Below the pieces are notes generated by a model. That model saw nothing but the letters and a program-made list of their open reading frames with translations, searched no databases and was not told where the DNA came from. A program made the position numbers and the translations under genes. A stretch of 64,000 nucleotides of DNA from Pestalotiopsis fici W106-1 (Eukaryota; Ascomycota; Sordariomycetes; Amphisphaeriales; Sporocadaceae): the NCBI RefSeq assembly GCF_000516985.1, contig NW_006917101.1:496001-560000 (forward strand), given 5' to 3'. Shown here piece by piece: positions 34,235 to 45,328 of the stretch (within the stretch, counting starts at the first letter, position 1; each line of letters starts with the position of its first letter).

Positions 34235-36665
34235 ATGAGTACTCGAAGTCAGTCTAGTAGCAGAGACAACACCAACGCCGAGTCAAGTGTGGCATGTCAG
34301 CCCCGAGCTTGTCAGTTCTGTCGGGTCCGGAAAGTATGCTACTCATCTCCCGAATCCACACCGATTTGGCTCAACCCTATACTGACTGAGAGCGGTAGAT
34401 CAAATGTGATAAGGGCCAGCCAGAATGCTCGAGCTGTACGTCACTTCAAATTTTGAACGGTCCTTGGCTGTTCTTGTTGCTTCATACTACTAACTCGATT
34501 CCCAGGCGCCACGCACAAACGAACATGTATATACCGATATGAGAAACCCCGGCCAAGGTGAAGAGTCTCCCAAATCCCTAGTGATATGCCCGTTCTGACA
34601 TGTGCTAGGCCATCAGCCGCTGTAGTATCATCTCTGCAGCAGCAAAAACAAACTCTAGAGGCTTTCCTACTACGTTTGAAAGCAGCTACACCAAGCCAGA
34701 CCGCCGCCATTCTTGAAGGACTCGACGTGGTCGATGGGTCAGTGCAACTACCCAATGTGCTTCCCAATCAACTACCCAATGGACGGATTGGAAGCCAGCA
34801 AAGCCCAACTAGTCCTCCATTGTCACCCCTGATACATGAGTCTAGCGAAGAGAATGTAGACACCAGCTCAGAAGCGGGCTTCGATCCTCTTAACCACGTT
34901 TCTGTCGATGACCACGGCCACGTTGGCGTGTTTGGGCTGACATCGACCCTACACGATCCCGCTCAGGGGAGACATTCGAGCGTCGCAGAGTTCTCCGTGA
35001 CCAAGGAAACCAGTTACCAGCTCATTGCCAACGCAGCCCTGGAACGGCAAAAGGAGTTCCGCATCAGGCTGCTGCCAGATATAGATGGAGTTCCAGTTCA
35101 CATAGCGACACACCTGCTCGATCTGCATTGGAATCGGCAGCACCACACATTTTTATTAACATATCGTCCAGCACTACTTCGCGATCTGTTGCATGGGGGC
35201 CCGCATTGTTCAAAACTCCTCTTGAATGCCATTTTTGCCTGCGCCAGCAAATACTCGGACCGCGTCTACTTGCGCGACGACCCAACAGACCCCCTGAGCG
35301 CCGGAAAGCGCTTCTTTGAACGCTGTGACGAGCTAATCGCTAGCGAGCCACCGTTTGGGAGGCCGAGTATCCCCACCATAGGCGCCTTTCTTTTGCTGGG
35401 CTCGACCTTTATTGCCCGCGGCGACATAAGCAAAGGCTGGTCTTACACTGGGTTCGCAGCACGCATGGTGTACGACCTGGGCCTGCATCTTGACTGCAGA
35501 CCCGGAACAAGTCCCGAGGACGTGGAGATCAGGCGGCGAGTCTTTTGGGGCGCGTTCATATGCGACAAATTGCAGAGCCTTTACCTTGGACGACCCATGG
35601 CCATGCATCTACATGACAATAGATGCCCGACCGAATTCGCTGATACCTTTGAAGAGTTGGATCTATGGACACCATATGTCGATACCGAAATACCACTCTC
35701 GGGAATCATGTGCCAGCCAACCCCGGTATATTCAGTTTCCACTTTTCAGCAGCTTTGTTTCCTGTCCAAGCTGATGACCCGCATCATCGATTGTTTCTAT
35801 TCGTCTCACGCCGCGACTTCAAAAGCGGCTGCGAATTTGCAGATGCTGGATGCGGCTCTCACCGATTGGTATAATGGTTTGCCGTCTCACCTAAATTTCG
35901 ACCGACGAGCCAAGGATGAGACTGTGCCTACCCCCAATGTCCTGAATCTTCACAATATCTACCACTCGCTGGTCATACTCTTGAACCGACCATTTGTCTC
36001 CGATGGGCACCTGAGAACTCAAGCCAGAGCTGACACTAGATCGTGCTGGAAGAAGTGCATGGCAGCAGCGCGCAGCATCACAGGCATCGTTTGTGCATAT
36101 CGTGCAACGTACACTCTCAGAGGTGCACCCTACCTCACCAGTTATGCTGCTTACGTTAGCTGCACTATACACGTCCGGAACGCGGCTTTGGAGAAGGACC
36201 ATAGTGACGGAGAGCATAGTCGATTGTTATTTAGAAGCCTCAAAGCCCTAGACGAACTGTCGACGCCTAACCCAGGCGTAACGCAGCCCGCAAAGATCAT
36301 TCGGGGCTTGATGAGAAAGCATGGGATTGCTGAGCCACAAGGTATTCCATTATGTCCCGTACATTGACGAGTGATGCTAACGTAAAACTATAGTTACGCA
36401 ATCACCAGATCCACTCAGTGTAGTCACCGCCGCCTGTCTGCCCGAAGTGTCACCTCAGTCTGCGACGCTGACTTCCATATTTGACACATTCGCTCCTTTG
36501 GAATTTGGTGATGAAGTAGCACAGCAAGCCGCCACTGGTATGGCCAGTGAGCCCTGTATGAGTGATGCGCTGTTTGGCTTTATGAACGCCGTGGATGGGT
36601 TCCAAGATATAGGAGATGCAGATTGGACTTCAGGGAATGATCGAAACGGTATTATGCACGCCTAG
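34235..36665 (+). CDS. Zn2Cys6 transcription factor, NirA/Nit4-like
   Basis: Five exons (34235-34333, 34399-34435, 34506-34557, 34609-36341, 36394-36665) encode 730 residues. The zinc cluster has Cys26, 29, 36, 43, 46 and 53 (C-x2-C-x6-C-x6-C-x2-C-x6-C) and is spread over three small exons, one only 37 bp. A short coiled linker follows (SLQQQKQTLEAFLLRLKAA). The large fungal_trans (PF04082) middle domain holds HLLDLHWNRQHHTFLLTYRP and GFAARMVYDLGLHLDC, features I associate with the NirA/Nit4 group. The last exon is an acidic activation-like tail. It is nuclear and likely controls neighbouring genes: it stands at the edge of the 36.8-43 kb enzyme cluster and ends 205 bp from the aldolase gene, which points towards it. 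Confidence 0.92.
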
Positions 36666-36870
36666 GTCAGAAGGTATCTGCTTAGGACGAGTTCAAATCG
36701 CTATCTGATTACTGAAGGAAAGGGAAAATTAAGAAAAGAAAAAGCTGAAAACTCTCCATTAGAAAGTCCCTCTCATGCCTTCATCCAAGTTATTGATCCC
36801 AAACGCATGCTCGTTTCACCCTTTTGACTTTCACTGATGGGAAGAACCTTAGGCAAGTGGTACTATACGT

Positions 36871-38062
36871 CTACTGCAAAACATCTGGGGTCTCGGCCAC
36901 GATCTGGTCATAATATGGTTGAAATGCCAACCACATCTTGCTCGGATTGCCACTCTTCATGTGCGTCATCTCGGCAATATCCTTTTCGATATAGACCTTT
37001 TCCCAACCGGGACCTGCGGCGGCATTGGCCAATAGCTGAGAGTGACAACAGCGATCGAGAGAGATGAAGAGAAAGGCGGCCTCATCGACCGTGTTACCGC
37101 AGGTGATGATGCCGTGGTTGCGTAGGATGATGCTGCGATTCTTTGGGCCCAGCGCTTCGGCGATTCGCTGCCCTTCCTCGGTCGACACCACGGTGCCGCC
37201 GTATGCGTCGTAGACGCTTAGGTCATTGTAGAAGCGGATTGCATCCTGGTACAATGGCTCAATGACGCGACCTTGAAAATTGTCTTAGCCTCTCGTGTTC
37301 TTTTAGTTGAGATTATGATGTACGGGCACATGTCATGGAATCAAAGATTACTGATCTCAGGTTCTTGGAGACAATAGACAAACGCCCCCAGACATAGCAG
37401 AGTATGCAGTTTCTCCGAAAATACCCATGGGAAGAAAACAACACCAAATATTGTTATACTCACCAAAACATGAAAATGCCTTTCCGTACACCGAGTGAGC
37501 ATGGCACGCCGCATTCAGGTCGGGCCGCGCCTTGTGGATTTCCGAGTGAATAGCAAATGCCGGACCGTTGATTGGGTACTGAGCGCCGCCCGGCTGCACC
37601 TCGCCCTTTTCATTGACCAGCACCAGGTCGCTGACCTTGATTTGCGAAAAGTGCTTGCTCAAAGGGTTGATCCAGAAGTGTTCTGCGATGCGAATCAATC
37701 AGCTATAATGCCCTAGAAAGAGTCCACAAGGATTGAAGACGAGGTCAAAAGGTATTCACACCTGAGTTTCGAGGATCTCGCAGTGAAATGTGGCCAGCTA
37801 CTCCCTCGTCAAAGCCCTGCTTGGCAAAGACTCTGAATGCTGCCGCCAAGTGCTGCTTCTTGTACTCGAGCTCATCGTTGACATTGGCAAATTTGGGAGG
37901 AGAGCGAATGACAATATTGCCATCCTTGTCGCCTAGAAAGTGAACATCTTCGAAAAAGGAGTCCTCTTTCTGGTTTGTTGGAGGCGGCCCATTAACCTTT
38001 TGGCTGACGGGATTAAGCGTGGAGGACTGTTCAACCTCGGTAGTGGTAACTCCAGGTGCCAT
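36871..38062 (-). CDS. Class II aldolase/adducin-family protein
   Basis: Three exons (37762-38062, 37464-37682, 36871-37271), introns 79 and 192 nt, 306 residues. The class II aldolase head domain is complete: GFDEGVAGHISLRDP, then EHFWINPLSKHFSQI, the zinc-ligand pair in CHAHSVYGKAFS, and the third ligand in ILRNHGII. Family members cleave or epimerise small sugar phosphates or act as decarboxylases; many fungal copies sit in catabolic clusters and their reaction is not known. An N-terminal extension of about 55 residues is low-complexity. It shares a 465 bp divergent promoter with the MDR gene, suggesting joint expression. Confidence 0.92.
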
Positions 38063-38527
38063 AATGCAAACTTTCTTCTTTTATTTGCGTGTCTTTTGAT
38101 CTCAACTCCATTCAAGTAGATGGGCAGGTAGTCTTCCACAGTTTGTAATGCACAAAACAATCAAATGGGCAGTATAATCTGATATATCTTCATTTAGCTT
38201 TCCTTAAATCTCGATCCAGCACAACTGCTTTATGAACCTTGTCTGCTCATACTCATGTGACAACCATCTATTTGTCGACGGCAAGCTTATTGCCACTGCC
38301 CCGATTCGAAGCGGCTATGCGTGTAAACGCCGCGGAGGGACGGGGCCCGGCAATTGAGTTCGGGTGTGGGGTGCATATGATCGGAACGGAACGGGGAAAC
38401 CCGCCAGTATCTCCGAGCCGAGCTCAAGTTGCGCAAGACTACAAAGGCAGGATACCTGCTATCTGGATGTGCGTAATAATACATAGCAGACATTAGAAAC
38501 GGAGGACATCTTGAAATATCGAATACG
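38063..38527. promoter_or_regulatory. Divergent promoter of aldolase and MDR genes
   Basis: 465 bp between two divergent starts, so it must drive both. A GC-rich core at 38300-38450 is crowded with CGG/CCG triplets, including GATCGGAACGGAACGG (38379-38394) and a CCGAGCCGAG run near 38414. These fit Zn2Cys6 binding, with the regulator at 34.2 kb the obvious candidate. The binding is inference. Confidence 0.5.
38379..38386 (+). promoter_or_regulatory. GATCGGAA element shared within the cluster
   Basis: The octamer here recurs in reverse orientation at 43144-43151, upstream of the amidohydrolase gene. Two matches in a cluster are suggestive but not significant alone. Confidence 0.25.
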
Positions 38528-39694
38528 ATGAGGGCCGTTCGGGTCAGGAATGGCAAAGGAGATGCCGATGCTCTTTACATTAGCGAAAATGAGCCGGATC
38601 CGGTGGCAGGGCCCGGCCAAATACTCGTACACATCAAGGCTTTTGGACTGAATCGTATGGATATCATGCAGAGAGAGGACAAGTATCCGTATCCGCTGCT
38701 GCCAGAATCAGGAGAATTCATGGGCGTCGAGTTTAGTGGTGTTGTGAAGGCCATTGGCGTTGAATGTAAGTTCAAGATTGATCCAAGTAGAGCGCCGGAG
38801 TCCTAACGATATCTCTCAGGCCGAAGCGACTTCAAGATTGACGATGCAGTTTTTGGGCTGGCCTATGGAAGTGCTGTCAGTCTTAAAATGCCCCCAGATG
38901 ATGATTGTGAATTGACGGGGAGAAAGTCAGTATGCCGAACAGATTGCCGTGTCTGAGAATATGCTTATGCACAAACCGCCATCTCTGGATTTTGAGACGG
39001 CGGCCGGTATTCCAGAGGTACGATTTAGCCGCCAATCGACTGTTCATGGTAGACTAACCAAAACATGCAGACTTACTTTACAGCAATTCAAGCAGTCCAT
39101 CTAGTCGGCGCTTTACAATCTGGCCAGGATGTCATTGTGCATGCTGGAGCTTCAGGAGTTGGCCAAGCCGTGATACAGGTTGCAAAGCACGGCGGCGCCA
39201 GGACAGTTTTCACGACTGCAGGATCAGATGCAAAGACGGAACTATGCAAGTCACTAGGCGCCAATTTCGCTTGCAACTACAGAAAAGATGAGGATTTCGC
39301 CCAAGTGGTAGGGAGAGAGACCAAGGGTCGCGGCGTAGATCTCATTATCGACCTTGTCGGTCACGACTATTGGGACCGCAATATCGCCTCGCTGGCCATG
39401 GACTCGAAGATTGTGCTCGTTGCACTCATGAGCGGAGGCGTCATTGACGAGTTCAACCTTCGAAAGCTGATGAACAAGAGGATTTGGGTCATGGCCACTA
39501 CCCTGCGCACGAGAAGCAAGGAGTATCAAAAGCAGCTACGTGACCGCTTTGTTGAATTGGCGCTGCCCGGGCTTGCGGATGGAACCATGAGGATCACGGT
39601 GGATAAGGTATACTCCTGGAAGCAGGTTGGCGAGGCACATAAGAGAATGGAAGCCAATGTCAATGCTGGCAAGATCATTTGCGTTGTAGACTAA
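38528..39694 (+). CDS. Quinone-oxidoreductase-like MDR enzyme (zeta-crystallin/PIG3 type)
   Basis: Four exons (38528-38765, 38820-38875, 38931-39017, 39071-39694) encode 334 residues, the family's usual size. The N-terminal domain has GLNRMDIMQREDKYP and EFSGVVKAIG; no structural or catalytic zinc ligands are seen, as in quinone oxidoreductases. The Rossmann half has HAGASGVGQAVIQVAK for NADPH binding. The third exon (87 bp) starts AYAEQIAVSENML. The family reduces quinones or enones with NADPH. Intron 2 uses the weak donor GTCAGT, but frame and motif continuity (YGSAYAEQ) support it. It opens the plus-strand pair of the cluster, 558 bp before the FAD enzyme. Confidence 0.9.
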
Positions 39695-40252
39695 AGTTAT
39701 GAAGATTTAGTATCTTTAGCCTGCAGTAATTTTAAGCATCTGCCAGGTTCTGTATAGATGCGAGTGAATGGGCATTATTGCTTCAGGACTTCATTCTCGT
39801 CGAAGCAAAAGCATGTGGCCTGGAGGAAGTTGTCGTTGCTAACTGCCCAGGTGACTAAAGGCGCCGGGAATTAGTGCCCCAGGCCCTGCGACAGCGCCAA
39901 CAACAGAATTAGTGGACAAAACTCCACTGCGCGCTGTGACATGCCGCCACGGACGTTTATGCTCCGGCGCTGATCATCACTAATGGTGCCCGCCACATTG
40001 CAAATCCCCGAGGCCATGACCATGATAAGAACGGGGGATCAAACAACCGCACACGCATGGAAATGAACGTAGCACGGGAGTTGTCATCCTTGAACAAGAT
40101 CTAGTCGTACGATAAGACGGGATTCTCTTACAGTCAGGCATAATAAATATCCAGTCAGCCACAATTGGCAAACACTGCTTATACAAACCACTAAATCGCA
40201 ACATAATATCCATCTTCCAGGCGCTGGGTACTGGCTCCTCCTACTTCTCAAG
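39695..40252. other. Intergenic: promoter of the FAD dehydrogenase
   Basis: 558 bp between two plus-strand genes. Contains several CGG/CCG triplets but no copy of GATCGGAA. No gene. Confidence 0.5.
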
Positions 40253-41881
40253 ATGCCGGCCATACCCTCGGACAGCGCTCACCACAAATTCGACATTGTC
40301 GTCGTTGGTGCCGGAAATGCTGGGTATTCTGCAGCGATTTCGTCTGCAGAATCCCTCGGACCTTCCCACAGAGGCAAGGTTCTGCTCATTGACAAATGCC
40401 CAGAGGATTGGGCAGGCGGCAACTCCTACTTCACTGCTGGCGCGATGCGCACCGTCCACGGCGGACTAGGAGACATACTGCCCGTGGTCAACAATGTAGA
40501 TGCCAGTTTGGCAAAGCAGATTGATCTCGCGCCATATACCAGGGAAGACTTCCTCCACGACATGCGTCGCGTCACCGACGGTCGCTTTGACCCGGCTTTG
40601 GGGCAGACTTTGGTGGACGAGTCAAATGCTGCTATCAAGTGGCTAGCAGGTCATGGTGTGCGGTATCAACTGAGTTTCAATCGCCAGGCCTACAAAGTGA
40701 ATGGGCGATACAAGTTCTGGGGTGGCCTGGCCCTCAAAACAGAAGACGGCGGCAAAGGCTTGGTCGAGGACCACCAGGCTGCCTGCAAACGTCTTGGGAT
40801 TACGGTTTGGCATTCGACCGCAGCCAAGAAGATCAATCTAGATCCCAAGACGGGTGCCTTCACCTCCCTCATAGCTGAAGTGGCTACGGGGGATCATGTC
40901 GAGATCCAAGCCGCGAGCATCATTCTGGCAGCCGGTGGGTTTGAGGCTAACCCGCGCATGAGAGCCCAATATCTCGGTCACGGATGGGATCTGGCTCATG
41001 TCCGCGGCACACCCTACAACACTGGCGAGGTCCTTGAAATTGCTATGCGAGACATGGCGGCGAAACAGGCTGGTCACTGGTCAGGATGTCATGCCACCGC
41101 CTGGGACGCCAACTCTCCTCAAAACTCTGGAGATCGCATAATTTCAAATGAATTTACCAAATCCGGATATCCACTGGGCATCACCCTCAACAACCTTGGA
41201 GAGCGTTTCTTCGACGAAGGCAGTGATCTACGGAATTACACATATGCAAAGTTTGGCAAGGCAATTCTGGGTCAGCCTGGCGGTACCGCTTTCCAGATTT
41301 GGGACTCCGAAGGAATTCCGTGGCTGCGAAGTGAGGAATACAGAGACGAAATTGTCGAGAAGATTTCCGCAGAAACAATAGAGGAGCTGGCCGACAAGTG
41401 TGCCAGATACGGGTTGGAGAATCCCGGAAGATTTGTCGAGGAAGTCAAGGAGTATAACGAAGCTGTCGCCTTGTTCCGAAAAGAGAACCACAGCAAAAAA
41501 TGGGACCCGGCAGTCAAAGACGGACTCTCAACACAGTCGTCCAAAAAGAAACTAAAAATCCCAAAGTCTAACTGGGCTTTGCCCCTGACCAAGGGTCCTT
41601 TTATGGCTGTCCGTGTGAGGTGTGGCGTCACATTCACATTTGGAGGACTGGCCATTGATCCGACCACGTCGGGTGTGATCTCAAATTTGACCGGAAAGAC
41701 TGTGCCAGGCGTGTTTTGCTGTGGCGAAATGGTTGGTGGGCTCTTTTACCAAAATTATCCCGGAGGTAGTGGTCTAACCTCTGGTGCTGTATTCGGAAGG
41801 AAAGCAGGCCAGAGTGCTGCGAAGATTGTGAATGCACAATCTGCGCTGGAGTCAACGAGCACGGTAGCGGCGCGCCTTTGA
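40253..41881 (+). CDS. FAD_binding_2 flavoprotein dehydrogenase (tricarballylate dehydrogenase/CobZ-like)
   Basis: An intronless 542-residue frame. The N terminus binds FAD (DIVVVGAGNAGYSAA, then LLIDKCPEDWAGGNS). Midway come AAGGFEANPRM and the capping domain; near the end is CGVTFTFGGLAID, then the C-terminal FAD contact YPGGSGLTSGAVFGRKAG. This is the succinate dehydrogenase/fumarate reductase flavoprotein superfamily, closest in feel to TcuA (tricarballylate dehydrogenase), CobZ and fungal homologues so annotated. It would introduce or remove a double bond in an organic acid or ring substrate. The lack of introns, unlike all its neighbours, is compatible with acquisition from bacteria but does not prove it. 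No signal peptide. Confidence 0.9.
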   Translation: MPAIPSDSAHHKFDIVVVGAGNAGYSAAISSAESLGPSHRGKVLLIDKCPEDWAGGNSYFTAGAMRTVHGGLGDILPVVNNVDASLAKQIDLAPYTREDFLHDMRRVTDGRFDPALGQTLVDESNAAIKWLAGHGVRYQLSFNRQAYKVNGRYKFWGGLALKTEDGGKGLVEDHQAACKRLGITVWHSTAAKKINLDPKTGAFTSLIAEVATGDHVEIQAASIILAAGGFEANPRMRAQYLGHGWDLAHVRGTPYNTGEVLEIAMRDMAAKQAGHWSGCHATAWDANSPQNSGDRIISNEFTKSGYPLGITLNNLGERFFDEGSDLRNYTYAKFGKAILGQPGGTAFQIWDSEGIPWLRSEEYRDEIVEKISAETIEELADKCARYGLENPGRFVEEVKEYNEAVALFRKENHSKKWDPAVKDGLSTQSSKKKLKIPKSNWALPLTKGPFMAVRVRCGVTFTFGGLAIDPTTSGVISNLTGKTVPGVFCCGEMVGGLFYQNYPGGSGLTSGAVFGRKAGQSAAKIVNAQSALESTSTVAARL

Positions 41882-42014
41882 GCGACTTAGATTGACATAG
41901 AACCGCAAATCATTCATGATCAGATATATAGAGTGCAAGAGTCAGAACATGCATATGGAATTATAGTAAATGATACAGGTTTAACAGCTAACCATGTTTA
42001 CTATGCCAACCCAG

Positions 42015-42987
42015 CTACTGGAAAATGCGCTTGGGGTTTTCCCGCCACAAATTGATCCAAGTCTGCTCGTCTGGAATCCAGGACCGCAATTTCCGAATGT
42101 GCAGTGCATCATCGACATCCCGAAAATCTTCTATCTCTGTGAGTCTTTGTTCATCCGTTTTGCCTTGTCGTGATACGCCAAGCTGAGTGTGAGGCCAGTC
42201 TACAGTATGATAATGTTAGTGTGCATTGCCGAAGCATATGCCAGAGGAGCATCTCACCTGTTCCAAACAATATTCTCTCTGGTCCAGCCTTGACCAGAGC
42301 CTTGACTGCAGACTCGAGAGAGTCGATTCCAGCTTCGTAACCGTGGTACAGGCGTTCGAAGCCAGAGAGCTTGACGTAAACGTAACCGTCTCTAACGAGC
42401 CCCAAGAACACCTGGAAATCTGCCGATTCCACATCACCCGGCACTGGCTTGCCGAGGTGGTCCGCGACGAGCTTGACCCGGGGATCAATCTCGTTGCGAA
42501 TGAGCCCATCGAGCGAGGCCCAGGTACGCACGTCGGTAAAGACATCGACCACCCAACTCAGCCGCGCGATCCTCTCGGACATGGCCTTGATCTTGCCGCC
42601 AATGGCGCCCGCGCCAGCTTCATCGCCATGTCCCCACTTGACCTCGTGCATCCTGACGCCGCGGACGCCCGCCGCGTGCAGCGCGTCCAGCTCGGCGTCA
42701 GAGGCCGCGGTGGGGTCCACCGTCGTGAGACCTCGCACGCCAGTGCACGTTGCGGGAACCCCCTCGCCCAGTGCCGAGAGGAGCGGCCCCGCGCCGTGCC
42801 CTTGGACCGTCGCCTGCACCACGACAATGTTGGTGGCCTTGGTGGTGCCAAAGGGGTAATCTCTCAGCGCGGCGGCCTTGGGCGTATATGAGCGGGGCAG
42901 TCCGTAGGGGAAACGCTCCGGCTCGAATACGTGAATGTGCGTATCCCAGGCCCCTTCGGGAAGGTCAACATTTTGTGCGTCTGCCAT
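42015..42987 (-). CDS. Amidohydrolase_2 family hydrolase, PDC-lactonase (LigI)-like
   Basis: Two exons (42258-42987 and 42015-42199), 58 nt intron, 304 residues. The TIM-barrel metal motif WDTHIHVFEP is near the start; KLVADHLGKP lies in the middle; the metal-binding Asp is in FGTDWPH, rebuilt exactly at the splice. The sequence FPYGLPRSYTPKAA following HxH is typical of the LigI/4-sulfomuconolactonase branch, which hydrolyses lactones such as 2-pyrone-4,6-dicarboxylate in aromatic-acid catabolism. That substrate is only a family guess. It closes the catabolic cluster; 133 bp separate its stop from the FAD gene's stop (convergent). Confidence 0.9.
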
Positions 42988-43984
42988 GGTGGAAAGTTGG
43001 CTGATAATTGAAATTGAAAAAAACTTTTGAAGTGTTTGAATATGTAATGTTTGGTAATTAATATTTCGTCTACTAATACGTGTACTACCAAAATATTGGC
43101 TCCCGTCGCGAGTATTTCACGGGTCCCAACATTCCGTGGGTCCTTCCGATCGGGACAATCCCCAATTTCCGACTGACCTTTGTGGACGGGCCTTGATCGC
43201 CCGGTTCGGTGATTGACGCCGTGCAAACTGGCGGGAATCGAAGGAATTCTTTCTCCGAATCTCCCGGAAGCAGCAGTCAGTGATGCAAATACACTGCGGT
43301 CAAATGTGGTGTTTGGCAATATCGCAGACTGAAGGTAACTGTATTCCGTACAGAGTACTGTGAAATCTAGGTACAGAACATGTCATTGGTCAATACATTA
43401 GGAAGATTTGCATGTCCAAGACATCCACCATAGAAACTATCATGTGGCTTTTGTATTTGTATCCCAAAACTGCCAAAGGACGATGTTTTTCATGTTTCAC
43501 CGATTTCATGCGATCGAATCTCAATGACACATCGCTGGCGCGGAACACTCAGCAATGGCGCCGCGTGTGCTCGGCAAGCAACCTAGCTATCTGTGCAGGA
43601 AGGCAATCTGCCACTTTTCATTGTTTGAAATACGTACCGTCCATAATTATATTAGTCCTAGGTATTGTATCCGCTTGATTATTATGATTGCAGTGGAGTT
43701 GAAAACAAGCATTGGGGGTTGCGGATCGGAGTGACGTCGTGTTGAGGTGAGGCTAGAGGGACCGACTAAGTATACCTAGGGCAGTTTGGGTTGCAGAAGA
43801 ATGACGACATCACCTGCAAGACAAACAACGCTGAAATGACTTCAACGACTACAGATTTATTGTATTAAATGTAAATACAGAATTATAAATTGTTCTACAC
43901 AATAAAACGCGATATCACATTACCATTTACTCAGACATAATAAACTACACACTGTCCTCACTTTTCGACAAACCAGCACTCATC
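42988..43984. other. Intergenic: amidohydrolase promoter and right edge of the cluster
   Basis: About 1 kb without a supported gene. The part near 43130-43210 is CGG/CCG-rich and includes the reverse copy of GATCGGAA. A short ORF at 43412-43678 has no features. Confidence 0.5.
43144..43151 (-). promoter_or_regulatory. Second GATCGGAA element, reverse orientation
   Basis: Read on the minus strand, the sense of the amidohydrolase gene, this is GATCGGAA, about 160 bp upstream of its start; the same octamer lies in the aldolase/MDR promoter. Confidence 0.25.
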
Positions 43985-44521
43985 ATGGATCCCACTGGCC
44001 CCTCTCAGCCACCAAAGGCAACTGCTTACGAGACGGAAGGCGTCGGAATTGATTCAACCCCCCAAGAGCTCCATTCTGCTCGCAGCCATACTCACGGAGC
44101 TGCTGTCGAGCAGCGCGTTCCAACAAGCCAGTCGTCGGGTATCCACGAGGCAACGCCCACCAGTGTGACGCGCGGAATTCGAGGCGCACCGCCCGGCGAG
44201 GAGCAGTACGGCAGGACGGAGGAGCAAGTCGGCCGCCACCGGGAGCTCGACGGCGAACAGATGCGGGCGCCCGGAGAGGGCAATGTTGCCGATGTAGTAA
44301 GCAGGAAGCCTGGTGCGAGCGGTTCGGAGCCAGATCTTGCTAGTGACTTGGATCGGTATGTTTCTCCCTTACGCATGAGCAATCTTCTCGGACATTTATG
44401 TGCTAATGATTGAAACAGGAAAAAGGCCGAACAGGCGGAACAGCGGGAGGCGATCAAGTCGGCTAGGGAGCAAGGCACACTGTCTGGTGATGTCGACCCC
44501 CGCGCGGGCGTGCAAACATAA
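43985..44521 (+). CDS. Small hydrophilic conserved fungal protein
   Basis: Two exons (43985-44355, 44419-44521), 63 nt intron, 157 residues. Strongly hydrophilic, rich in Glu, Gly, Arg, Ser and Thr, with no hydrophobic segment; it is predicted disordered by eye. The C-terminal part (KKAEQAEQREAIKSAREQG, then DVDPRAG) is a charged helix, a type I associate with widespread small fungal proteins of unknown, perhaps stress-related, role. The splice (CG|G rebuilding Arg) joins a compatible C terminus; without it the frame would stop within the intron. Confidence 0.75.
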
Positions 44522-45328
44522 GGAACGTTTTGGACATTGCCATTGCAGTCATGAAGAAAATATGAATGATTTAGAACGTAGAATACCATTTGTGCACTTG
44601 GAGATTCCAATGCACAGCACTTTTCGTAATACACATGTTCCAAAGCACATAATCACTAAAAACCATCCTCGAGTTCGTGTGAGATCACGGTGCATTATCT
44701 TGAGAACTGTTTAAATCTGCCACCTCAGGCAAATGTCAGCTGACGTCCCTTGAATTAAATATCTCAAACACACGGACACGACTGCTTGAGTAATTACACG
44801 ATATAAAAATATTGAGCTCTGATTCCAGTGACTCAGATTTGTAAGTTGGCACGGGCCCAAATTGAAGACTTCTTCAAAAGCATGTTAACGGGCCAAATTA
44901 GCAGGTAAAGGATGGCCCAGGTCTTGTGGTGGTGTAAATACCGTCACAGGACAATGCCGAACATTCGGATTGAAGTCACATGTATCATGCTTTGATGAAT
45001 CTCAATACCGAAGAATTCAGATGATAGATGAACAATAATTCATATGCACAGAAAATGATCAGTTTGTTGAAGGTCTTGATGTTGGACACGAGCTTGAAAC
45101 ATGTGTGTTGCACCACAAGCTACCCCGAATCGCGCATGTGCTGCCTACAAAGAGGCTGGCATGCACCAGGAGCAGGAAAAGTGGGGCACAGCAATAAACA
45201 AGCGACCTGCTGGCCGAGAACGAACTCGTCTGCCTGCCGCGTCGCCTCTTTCGCCAACTTTCAGACTCGATTCTTCAAAAGTGTTAAACACTACTATTCA
45301 CATCTGGAATCTGTAGTTTCTTGCTTCC
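44522..45328. other. Intergenic: promoter of the channel gene
   Basis: About 800 bp between two plus-strand genes. No gene or RNA seen. Confidence 0.55.
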
